From assembly GCF_963676685.1 (NCBI RefSeq), contig NC_092350.1, forward strand, positions 44,809,705 through 44,873,704: DNA of 64,000 bases, written 5' to 3'. This document shows positions 10,166 through 20,170 of this stretch, piece by piece. The notes beneath the pieces were generated by a model. The model did no database searches, was not told the origin of the DNA, and saw nothing but the letters and a program-made list of their open reading frames with translations. The DNA is from Mytilus edulis (Eukaryota; Mollusca; Bivalvia; Mytilida; Mytilidae). A program made the translations under genes and the position numbers. Each line of letters begins with the position of its first letter. The stretch's first letter is position 1.

Positions 10166-11504
10166 TTGTTACGAATAATCATAATTCATTATTTTTTATT
10201 TTTTTTATTATTATTATACTGTCCTAGTATACCTCTGGAGACGGTCTTCCGACCATAGGGTTTGGAAGCAGGTTTGCAGGTTTCCAACTTTTTTCGACTA
10301 CATATTTGGGATTTAATGTAGTTTGACCCGAGTTAACTCGTTTTAGTTGGTTGTTCCCGTCCGGCGGGATCGTCGATGAAAGAGCCTTTGTTATTATTTG
10401 ATATTTAACTAAATATACAACATATATGTCATATATCAGCATTCAGTAATCATCTATAATTGTATTGATTTATTTATGTATTTATGCTTATGAATTGTAT
10501 TTTCAACTTATTAAAATCCGGTGTCCTTCAAGCTGTCTGGGTTATCAGCAATATGAATATATTGTTTTGTTTTATTATAGCCTATGTATTCAAGGGGAAA
10601 AGGTTAAGGTAATACTGTTTTTTTTCCACAAACATTGTATCGATTTCAAATATTTTGACCTCAATAACACTAAAATGTCATTTTTTGTCGAAATGCGTAT
10701 TTGGGAAGTAAACTTGGTATTGTTTATATTATTGTGTGCAAATTGTCGTTATTGAAAATCACCAACAACACTAGAGACTAAGATATTTGACAGTCGTATA
10801 TAAAATATATTTAATAAGCAGAAGTATCAACACCCAAAACGATAGAACAGAATAGCAACAACATCATTTTAAGATGCATCTTAGATGAGAGGGCTGTACT
10901 TTTACTTTCAGTAAATTGACAAAGTGTATTAGCTGAGTCGAAATGAAAAGTTTTCATGTAAGTATTGAAACACTTGCTACTGGGGTTTGGTGACTCAATT
11001 ACTTAACAATCAAAAACCACATATATTACAAATTGGCTTTAAATAAAATGTTGAAACGAATTTCGATGAGCATAAACATTTTTTTTCAAAGAAAACTTAC
11101 AAGAGACTATCATCTGTCTAATGAATTGGGACACGTAGAATATCTGGGCATTTCGTATTTTTCCACACGAAGTGAATGTGACGCAAGTTTTGTTTTTAAT
11201 TCTCAACGCTTTTCCTCTGTATATATGAAATTTTAACAAGCATTTGAAACTAAAACGGAATGTGTCTAGTCCATTTTGTTACGTTTTGATAAGCAAAACA
11301 TCCAAGTATTTGATTTATTTTCGTACTAAGTACATATTGATCTTTGATTAAGGTTAGTGTAAACCGTAAATATATTTACCTAAGATCAGAGAAACATTTA
11401 AATCATACCATTTTTAATTAAGAACTACGAGGTAACTATTGTCTATGGCATATACATTAATATATTTCAAGAGTAAAGATTTAAAAAATGTGTTGGCAGA
11501 TTGT
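10166..11504. other. No recognised gene
   Basis: Short frames exist on both strands but none is convincing. Around 10610-10730 a weak resemblance to repeat B ends can be seen (GTCGAAATGCGTATTTGGG); nothing else stands out. Confidence 0.45.
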
Positions 11505-11660
11505 AACTATTGACGTTGTGCAGTATCTATTATTCCTGCGTACATAAAGGGTAAATAATTAAAATACCTTGGGGAAAATATAATTCCGAACCGTTGCAGT
11601 TTTGAATCGAAATTTCACTAAATGTGGGGTAAGTAGGAACTAGCTGTAACGTCTTAAATG
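11505..11660 (+). repeat. Upstream flank of the B-box gene, duplicated at 6636-6800
   Basis: Partner of the duplicated block at 6636-6800. It lies about 0.7 kb before the B-box start codon, so the duplication took a large part of the 5' flank with the gene start. Confidence 0.7.
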
Positions 11661-11799
11661 AAATATGTAAAGCAATAATGAAAAATGACATTAAAAAGAT
11701 AATCATGGCACTCTTGCATAGTTAATAATGAAAAATAACACAACTTTAAACCATTCACATTTTATTCATAGTTTCCTTGATTGATAGACATATTGTAAC

Positions 11800-11965
11800 A
11801 TAATTTGCTTCTTACCCTTCCAAGGTATCGGAGATCACTCCTGTGTTTGCATTGGGTTCATGTTGCTAAGTATAAAGGTTTTTTATTTGTGTAAAGAAGA
11901 TTGTTTTTTGTCTTTTTGTCTTTTGGCCGATTTCTGTTTTTTTTTTGCATGACAATGTAAGTTCG
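11800..11965 (+). repeat. PLE-2 3' end fragment, decayed
   Basis: Has TACCCTTCCAAGG, GGAGATCACTCCT, GGGTTCATGTTGCT and TGTCTTTTTGTCTTTT in the order seen in the PLE-2 3' untranslated region at 56730-56870. Diverged and non-coding. Confidence 0.55.
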
Positions 11966-12334
11966 TTTTTCACTTGAATAAAAACTTAAATTGTTAGTTA
12001 ATATATTCCTTTATTATCTTTCGCCTCTCCTTAAAACGTTAACTTTCACAAGACATAATCATGTATATTAACATTTGAAAAACGTAATACTGTGTCCGAC
12101 TTTTTGATCTCTTGATCTTAAAGATAATGAACGTCTTTTTCATATGAAGTTATGAAAAAATCTCATCTGCATGCAAATTTATTACCATACACGTGTTTAA
12201 AATGTAGCCGATCTTCCATGATTCATAAAACGTATATACTTATCGTATTGTACCCACTGACAATTTTAAATTTTGGTATAAATATACAGTGAATGAAGCT
12301 ATATATCTACTTATATTTCACATTTTACCAGAAT

Positions 12335-14048
12335 ATGGCAACAAGTGAAGTTGTACATTTTGGACAGTGCTGTTCAAAAGCTAAAAACAAAACAGCTGAT
12401 ATCTGGTGTGACAACTGTGGAAAAGGTTTTATGTGCATCATGTTCGAAGAATCACAGGAAATCGAAATTGACACTGAATCACAAGACTGTAGATATGGAA
12501 ACTTATATTAAAATCCCGAAATTTATCCGTTCTACCAGTACAGAATGCTGTAAACATCAACAACTTCTAGTTTCTTACTGTCCAAATCACTTAACTCCTT
12601 GCTGTAAAGGATGTATATCAAATGATCATGCGAAATGCACTGGAATTGTGAGTTTAACCAGTACAGTCGAGAAAACTAATGTAGGAGATATACAGCAAGC
12701 CTTGCAGAAAGATTCTAAATCAATTCTATGTTCCTTTGACAAAATCACAGACAAACTTCTGAACAATGTGAAAAAGAGGGACAATGAATATGAAATAATT
12801 AAATTGACAGCTAGCACAATTCGGAAAGAAGTAAATGAACAGATAGACCGGTTAGAAACAAAACTTTACAGGGAAGTCGATGCTTTAAAGGACCTTCAAA
12901 ATGTAAAAACAACCGACTCCAACAATAGAATAAAGGGAAAGAAGAATGATGTTGTAGAAATAGTAAAACAATTACAACTGATAGAAAGGAATCATCCACA
13001 GATTCAAACTTTCCTCGCAGTACATCAGATAGAACAACAATTACATCAATATGAACTATCCGCACAGGAATTAGCACAACAAGATACATGTTACGAATTT
13101 GATCTTAGTTTGAAGTATGACAAAATGTTTGAACAGACATTTTCCAATTTTAAATTACTAGAATCATTCGGAGATATATCAATGCGCAAAAAAGAAATGT
13201 CTACCACTGATATTGCATCATTGGAAACGAAAGATGCACAAGCGCAAACAAGAGAACAAACCTTGATTCATAAAATGACTTTGAAACTAGAATCAAAATA
13301 TAGCATAAAAGGCATTAAGACTGTTAGTGACATGATTTGGTTAACAGATGGTCGCTTCGCTGTCATTGAAGAATACGGCAGAATTTCCATGCACTCGTCG
13401 GATGGAAAATTTCAGAAATATTTATCCGTTACCGGTAAGGCTTTTAGTGCAGCGCGCATTGATCAAGACAATATCGTAACTAGCTATCCCGACGAAAAAA
13501 AGATAAAATTCATCAATCTATCAAATGAAGTTATAACAAATATTATTACACTGGACAAACCTTGTAGAGGTTTATCTTTTTTCAATGATACAGTCGTCGT
13601 AGCGTTATCCCATAACGATGCTGAATATAAAGAAATTCGAAAGATTAATTTGAAAGGAAATACTCTGAGTTCAATATACATTCAGAGCGAATCAACTATA
13701 TATTATCTCATTCATTCGAATGATAGAGTATTCTTAAGCGATTATATCGAAGATGCAGTCCGATGTATTGATATATCTGGAAATCAAATATGGGAATTTA
13801 AATGCGATGAAATGAAAGGACCATGCGGCCTCTGTACAGATAATTATGGTAACATTTTTGTCGTTGCATTTGTTTCTGGCAATATATCAGTTATATCTGC
13901 AGATGGCAAACAGAGCCATGTTATGTTAACTGACGATGGTGTTGTTTCAGAACCACAATGTATTTGTTTTAACAACAAAGATCGTATTGTGTCAGTTTGT
14001 CATTTTGGAGGTGAATATTTGATGAACTACAAAGTATTGTTTAAATGA
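12335..14048 (+). CDS. RING-less TRIM-like protein: two B-boxes, coiled coil, beta-propeller
   Basis: Likely a cytosolic TRIM-like adaptor of the type strongly expanded in bivalves; its ligand is unknown. Coding begins at ATG 12335 (MATSEVVHFGQCCSKAKNKT), not at the in-frame Met at 12345 of the long frame, because the first B-box starts in the 12335 frame (IWCDNCGKG) and continues in the other (CASCSKNHRKSKLTLNHKT). The switch needs one base fewer in the T-run at 12427-12430. Allowing for that, the product is about 570 residues: B-box 1 (about 12-50), B-box 2 (CCKHQQ...YCPNHLTPCCKGC, about 72-105), a Gln- and Lys-rich coiled coil (about 125-260), and a C-terminal beta-propeller (about 320-570) with repeats such as ISMHSSDGKFQKYL and CIDISGNQIWEFKC. 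There is no RING finger, so no ubiquitin ligase activity is implied. A CAG just before the start (TTTTACCAG) could be a splice acceptor. A polyadenylation signal lies at 14102-14107. Confidence 0.8.
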
Positions 14049-14101
14049 TATATCATTCAAAATTTAAAAAAAATCTATTTACATGTATTAATAATAATTT
14101 A

Positions 14102-14107
14102 AATAAA
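14102..14107 (+). terminator. AATAAA polyadenylation signal of the B-box gene
   Basis: AATAAA about 55 bases after the TGA stop at 14046-14048. It is the right distance and strand for the 3' end of the gene. Confidence 0.5.
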
Positions 14108-14401
14108 ATACCCTAAACAACCATTTTAAAGTTGATCGATGCGACACTGAAAGCATATATTGACCAACGGGTAGGATTCATAGGATTAACATTTTTTTTC
14201 ATTTGCTAACCTTATTGTAATTTTGGTTTCCGGTAAATGATAAAGTCCAAATATTACACTTATAAAATTGAGAACGGAAATGGGGGAATGTATTTTCGGT
14301 ATATTTCACATATGTCTTATTTGTCAGTAAAGTCGAGTTATTTCTATTTGCCATGGCTAGAGTATTGTGTTGGTCCAAACGTCGATATAGCATTAATTTA
14401 A

Positions 14402-15443
14402 GGGCATACGATACAGTTTTGATAAAAATTTCCATATAGACTATTTTTTCCTGATTAAATCAAATATGTAATAACAAATATACCTTCATGTGCTACTTTT
14501 TGAGTAAAATTTTGTATATTTGCTCAAAATTCGGATTTATGGCCGTATTTTCCCTTTCGAAAGAAAGACATTACTTTTTTGTTTTAAAAGATAAACACAA
14601 ATTGTTTTTGCTAAATAATTTGTACTTTCTGTATTTTATAAGTATCTTAGAATTTATACATTTTTTATTCAGAAATAACTCATATTTATCAAATGTTCAT
14701 GAATGTAGAAAAAAACATCATGTTTTGCTGTATATTTATCAAATTAAAAAAATTGCACTATTTACGTTTTCGTGAAAAATTGGCACACATAATCTTCTCG
14801 CGTATTCTAACCAAATGGCATTTTAAAAAAGAGGGGTCCATGAACTCGTTTTCAAGTTAGATAAGTACACAGTTATTTCGTAGTGCATTTCTTTTAGACA
14901 ATAAATGAAAACTAAAAAAATCCCACCTGCACTTTCTCAATAATATTTTTACAGTGTGGTGTACTACTTTTTGGACAAATTATATCAAAATTGTAGAAAA
15001 CTTCGTCGACTCTAACTCAAAATATGGACAATTTTTTTTAAGGGGGTCTTGAAATCTTTTGACAGCTTCCGAATTTTTGACCTTTTTCAGCTGGACCTAA
15101 TAACTACTTTACATTAATGTTTATGACCCAAAATGATTTAAAGTGTCATTTCACCCCCCCCCCCCCCACCCCACCCCCCTTCTTGCTATATGAGGCATAC
15201 AACATGGAGAAATATATTTGGAAGGGGAAAGAAAAGAATTTGCAAGTAACACACTGTCCGCACTAAGGACTATATTCGTGGACAACGAAAATCAAAGGAC
15301 GATAACTGTGTACTCGGACCAGTTTGAATGATAAAAATCAGTCGAAACTGAATCTTTTCCCGATAAGTCATATTTTGACGTCGCGAAAATAACAATTTAC
15401 GTTAGCAACGTCATTACCTCTCTTGTAACTGTATCGTATGCCC
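14402..15443. mobile_element. Non-autonomous DNA transposon with TTAA target duplication
   Basis: The left end reads GGGCATACGATACAGTT (14402-14418), and the right end is its exact reverse complement (15427-15443). Both ends are flanked directly by TTAA (14398-14401 and 15444-15447). TTAA duplications are known for piggyBac and Kolobok transposons; the 17-bp perfect inverted repeat and the duplication define the 1042-bp element. It has no transposase: the frames inside are short and AT-rich. The interior holds a long C-rich run near 15155-15180. Confidence 0.85.
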
Positions 15444-15596
15444 TTAAAATAGACTTTCAAGACCGTATTTGTAGCGTTGACCCATTTATGTGTCGTGCAG
15501 TTTTTGGTGATCTTTGATATCGTCAATGACCGATAGTTGTTGTTATTTTGGGGTTTACATGTTGCAATGTACTATTAAATCATTTATCTATGCGTT

Positions 15597-15785
15597 TCTA
15601 TGTGCCGAGTGTTCTAGCGTTTATTTGTATTCGTTAGTTTTTTGTTGTAGTGTTTCTGTTGTAACGTTTTTTCCCTTTAAAAGTTGATGTGTTTTCCTCG
15701 GTTTTAGTTTGCAACCCGGATTTGGTTTCCATAATCGATTTATAACTTTTGAACACCGGTATAATACTGTTGCCTTCATTTAAAG
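15597..15785 (+). repeat. Repeat C copy
   Basis: Shares TAGTTTG.A.CC..ATTTG, TCGATTTAT.ACTTTTGAAC and ACTGTTGCCTT with 41941-42095 and, in part, with 56095-56252. It is a short dispersed repeat of unknown type. Confidence 0.65.
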
Positions 15786-15789
15786 CTAC

Positions 15790-16488
15790 CTTGACTTCCA
15801 TAATTGAAATAATTTGAAGTCTTTCTGTACACAAGGATAATTTGGAGTCTTTCTGTACACAAGGATCATAATGCTTCCAAACACGGAGAATCAATTAGTC
15901 GTGAGTCTCTAGAAAAGAAAAAAAAAGATATAAACATTTTTTTTTGTAATTTCCATTTAAGCAGTGTAGCCATAGAATTTGATCTATTGAGATGGAATAA
16001 AATTACGGATGTTAATCTCCTCATGGGTAAAAAGTAAAATAACAAAATATTCCCAACTCTAAGGAATATTCAGAACGGAAAATCCTTTAATAAGTATCAA
16101 AATCAAAAGCACAGACACATTAAACGAATGGAAACAACAGTCATATTCCTGACTTGCTACAGGCAATTCCTAAATATTTGATGCATGGTAGCAGAAACGT
16201 ACCGGAATACGTTTACCAGCATTACATTATATATGTTGTTGTTAAATGTAGTAAACTTAAATTAAAACTGAAGGAGCAATTGAACTTGACCCATATAATA
16301 AAGTTATAACCTAAATGGTTCTTGTTATTATGATTTAAAGATTTTGTACAACAACTTCATAAACCGGAGTATATGCTTTTAATTTACGTATGTTATAATT
16401 GAGGATATTATCGATATAATAAAACTAAATATTATAATAATTAATCATAATCATAAAAGCCTCAAACTTCGTTTTGCATACTTTTTCG
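15790..16488. other. No recognised feature
   Basis: AT-rich sequence leading into repeat D. A 29-base phrase (GGA..ATTTGAAGTCTTTCTGTACACA type) is tandemly doubled around 15805-15865. Confidence 0.45.
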
Positions 16489-17080
16489 TATTGTGTACAG
16501 AAAATTTTAATTTGGTTGCAATAAATCAGTACCTTCCGAGAGTACTCTTACTGTACCATTCGCTATTGAATCAATTGTTTAATTTAAATGAGTTGAACAA
16601 TCAACTGTCACAGTCTCTTCTTTTTATTGGAACATTTCAATTGGGTTTAACTACCTTAGATATGTGCAGTGTCAAAATTATCTCCCCATTACGCCAGTTT
16701 ATTTTTACAATCGTAGAAATGGAAGCCCTTGTAGGAATGACGCGCTGCCAATTTAGCTCTTGAAAACCCATAAATTTATCCACATAGCCATATAGCACCA
16801 TTACGATCCTTATATGTTAGATGTACTTTAAAAGACAAATTTTTCAACTAGCTGATGAGCATCAGTCAATGTTCCTGTCTGCATTGAGTCCACTTAAAAC
16901 TATTGTCTGGTCGGTTGTCAAGTAGAATTTTCGAAAATTCATAAAAGTTTTAAAAACTTCCAATTGAATATTTCGTGGAAGGGCAGACTAAAACTTTTCA
17001 GTGGTTGAAGACTATAAACCCTAATTTTCACACACAATTTTTTTTTCGAAGATATGCATTTTTAACATCCAACTGACACG
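16489..17080 (+). repeat. Repeat D, first direct copy
   Basis: About 580 bp that recur nearly unchanged at 19122-19712, from TATTGTGTACAGAAAATTTT to ATTTTTAACATCCAACTGAC. A diverged copy lies in reverse orientation within 47355-48190. The 90-codon frame inside is present in both close copies, but it is an unrecognised sequence and may be incidental. Confidence 0.85.
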
Positions 17081-17084
17081 GCTG

Positions 17085-17570
17085 GTAATCTACACACGCA
17101 GAACATTTGGTTCTGCAATGGAAACCGTGAGAGGATTTTCCGGTTGTGCTTGAGTCGAGTAATTGTCACCGCTTCAAAAGGTTTGTACATTTCTAAATCT
17201 CAATTTTCTTATTCAACTGATCAAAATGTTGAAAATCAGAGAATGCTATGCTGTGGTGAATACTTTAACGAAGATATACATGTATCATTCACTGTTGTAC
17301 GTAGAGTTGAACTCTTACAAAATCAGTTGCCCCACGAGAAATTGCCTAAAAAAGAGACATTTCAATTTTGAAATGGTTCTATTTACAGACCTACAAGTTC
17401 AAATTTAGTTTTTTTTCGGGCAATGGATATGAATGTTGTTTTTGGCGGCGTGTACGCTGTCCGGTGTTGATAGACGTCTTAATAATTCCAAAAACTACAT
17501 TTTTTCATTAAGTCATGCGTGAGGGGATCGGTTCTGATTGAGGACATCGTGAATGCGTGAGGGGAAGTAC
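17085..17570 (+). repeat. Left arm of a 490-bp inverted repeat
   Basis: Matches the reverse complement of 18510-19005 along its whole length (ACACGCAGAACATTTGG, ATGCTATGCTGTGGTGAA, GGCGGCGTGTACGCTGTCCG and so on) with few changes. The arms enclose about 940 bp. Confidence 0.85.
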
Positions 17571-17726
17571 AAACATTTTTTTTAATCTTTGGCTTTGTGA
17601 CTTTTGTTGACTCAATAAATGTGATCAATGCTGATTAAAAGCACAGATTTATCCTTATACTGCAATAGATGTAAACTGATCACTGATTCAATGAAATCAA
17701 ACTATTAATTGTTTGTTCAATTTCAG

Positions 17727-18381
17727 AAAATGCCATTGTTCAAAGGAAAAAGGAAAAGAGGACTGAAATTGACTCTCTACAAAAAGCCATGGAGATACAA
17801 GTAATCCCCGCCCTCGAAGCGAACTAAACCATCTGGGAGTAGTCCTGTCGTCAAATATACGTCACAGAGATCACGAAAAGTATATCGCCGATCAAAACTT
17901 ATTAGACGTAATCTGTTCACTCAAAATTACGAAATTTTCGAAACAAAAAAGGCAGATATACAGAATGTATTATTCACGAACATCGATGAAAGCCAAGATA
18001 ATCTCGAGAAAGACCATAAGGAAGAGCATGTATTAGACATCAACGAAGATATAGAAGAAGTCATAGAAGAAGACCGCGTAGAAGACCATGAGAAAGACCA
18101 CATGGAAGACCTTGAGGAAGAATATAAAGTTTTTCAAAGTGCTTTAGATAAACTCTCAGACGTAGGGAAAAGGGAAAGATTTTTGATTTTTGTTTTCATT
18201 AGTACAGAGTGGACATTTTTCTTTAAACAACATTGCATTCGACCTGTTTTTTGACATTATTGAGTGGTCTGAAAAGGATGAATCAAGGCGACTGATGAGA
18301 TACTCCCCAACATCTCTGCAGTATTTTTGGTTATCGTTGACAACATTTTTTGTTTTTATTCTTCGTGAAACATATCATTAA
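17727..18381 (+). pseudogene. Broken acidic protein of a DNA transposon (unrecognised family)
   Basis: A likely exon begins after TTTGTTCAATTTCAG (acceptor at 17712-17726) with ATG at 17730. The first 24 codons are very basic (MPLFKGKRKRGLKL), then a TAA stop interrupts, after which the same frame stays open for about 150 codons. These include a Lys/Arg-rich stretch and an acidic tract (EDIEEVIEEDRVEDHEK) and end in LDKLSDVGKRERF. The product then continues in another frame as LVQSGHFSLNNIAFDLFFDI and MRYSPTSLQYFWL, stopping at 18381. From memory, the block around MRYSP...FW is common in uncharacterised transposon-linked proteins of bivalves and Hydra, but I cannot name the family. One in-frame stop and one frame change near 18180-18190 make it a pseudogene. 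It sits at the centre of the inverted arms, so it probably belongs to that element. Confidence 0.55.
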
Positions 18382-18509
18382 ACCTAGGTTCACACAATTT
18401 ATTTCATAATTCAATCTCATAAATTTTTCTTTCATGAACAATGTAGCCTAATTAAGGTAAGTTTAAACGACTCATACATTGTCATAGCTTGGATACAATG
18501 ATTTGATTT

Positions 18510-19005
18510 GTACTTCCCCTCCCGCATTCACGATGTCCTCAATCAGAACCGATCCCCTCACGCATGACATAATAAAAAAATGTAGTTTTTGGAATTATTA
18601 AGACGTCTATCAACACCGGACAGCGTACACGCCGCCAAAAACAACATTCATATCCATTGCCCGAAAGAAAAAAAAATTTGAACTTGTAGGTCTGTAAATA
18701 GAACCATTTCAAAATTGAAATGTCACTTTTTTAGGCAATTTCTCGTGAGGCAACTGATTTTGTAAGAGTTCAACTCTACGTACAACAGTGAATGATACAT
18801 GTATATCTTCGTTAAAGTATTCACCACAGCATAGCATTCTCTGATTTCCAATATTGTGGTCAGTTGAATAACAGAATTGAGATTTAAAAATGTACAAACC
18901 TTTTAAAACGGTGACAATTACTCCACTTAAGCACAACCGGAAAATCCTCTCACGGTTTTCATTGCAGAACCAAATGTTCTGCGTGTGTAGATTACCAGCC
19001 GTGAC
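18510..19005 (-). repeat. Right arm of the 490-bp inverted repeat
   Basis: Reverse-complement partner of 17085-17570. Frames in each arm give the same peptide (RVELLQNQLPHEKLPKK), but this reflects the duplication and not a supported gene. Confidence 0.85.
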
Positions 19006-19825
19006 TGACAAGACTATCAACAAGTACTTTTAGTAAAAATTAGCTATTGGAACACACCTACTCTGTTTTTGTGATTCATATGAAAGGTATTTCACTTGAC
19101 CCATATATTTCATATTTTAGTATTGTGTACAGAAAATTTTAATTTGGTTGCAATAAATCAGTACCTTCCGAGAGTACTCTTACTGTACCATTCGCTATTG
19201 AATCAATTGTTTAATTTAAATGAGTTGAACAATCAACTGTCACAGTCTCTTCTTTTTATTGGAACATTTCAATTGGGTTTAACTACCTTAGATATGTGCA
19301 GTGTCAAAATTATCTCCCCATTACGCCAGTTTATTTTTACAATCGTAGAAATGGAAGCCATTTTAGGAATGACGCGCTGCCAATTTAGCTCTTGAAAACC
19401 CATAAATTTATCCACATAGCCATATAGCACCATTACGATCCTTATATGTTAGATGTACTTTAAAAGACAAATGTATCAACTAGCTGATGAGCATCAGTCA
19501 ATGTTTCTGTCTGCATTGAGTCAACTTAAAACTATTGTCTGGTCGGTTGTCAAGTAGAATTTTCGAAAATTCATAAAAGTTTAAAAAAATTCCAATTGAA
19601 TATTTCGTGGAAGGGCAGACTAAAACTTTTCAGTGGTTGAAGACTATAAACCCTAATTTTCACACACAATTTATTTTTTTCGAAGATATGCATTTTTAAC
19701 ATCCAACTGACAAGACTATCGTCAAGTACTTTTAGTAAAAATTAGCTATTGGAACACACCTACTCTGTTTTTGTGATTCATATGAAAGGTATTTCACTTG
19801 ACCCATATATTTCATATTTTAGTAC
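19006..19825 (+). repeat. Repeat D, second copy, with 115-bp phrase repeated at both ends
   Basis: Contains the second copy of the 16489-17080 unit (19122-19712). A phrase running from TGACAAGACTATC through TTTTGTGATTCATATGAAAG to CATATTTTAGTA occurs at about 19006-19125 and again at about 19706-19826. The block therefore looks like a tandem duplication of about 700 bp within repeat D. Confidence 0.8.
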
Positions 19826-20170
19826 TGTGAATTTTTGATGTTATAACGTTAACCTGCTGCAGCCTCAGTATATAAAAATGATAGAATCTGAATCGATGAT
19901 GTATGAAATACTCTTACTTTATACGTTTTGAAGACAAAATATTCAACTCAAACACGCCCTAACATAAAAAGGTGCACTCGATTTCCTCTTTTCGATACAA
20001 CTTGTACCCATTTTTGGGAAGTTTTTCTTGAGTCACATAATGGAAGGGCAGACACGAAAATTACTGAACTATTAGATTGATATGTTCTCCGTCCGTGGTT
20101 TTTTTCTTTTAAATCGGAAGTTATGCATTTTCTACATCCAACTTGATAGATACCCATGTCGTCGACTTGA
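19826..20170 (+). repeat. Repeat D, distal part
   Basis: Continues the element: GGTGCACTCGATTT, ACATAATGGAAGGGCAGACA, GTTATGCATTTTCTACATCC and CATGTCGTCGACTTGATAT are all found in reverse in the 47.18-47.6 kb copy. In that copy, DNA upstream of this point joins directly to the 19122-19712 type unit. Confidence 0.8.

Noticed and set aside
14488..14775. 95-codon frame
   Set aside because: It lies within the TTAA-flanked non-autonomous element and is AT-rich chance coding.
16491..16763. 90-codon frame conserved at 19096-19395
   Set aside because: Conservation is explained by the repeat D duplication. No motif is present and the diverged 47-kb copy does not keep the frame.
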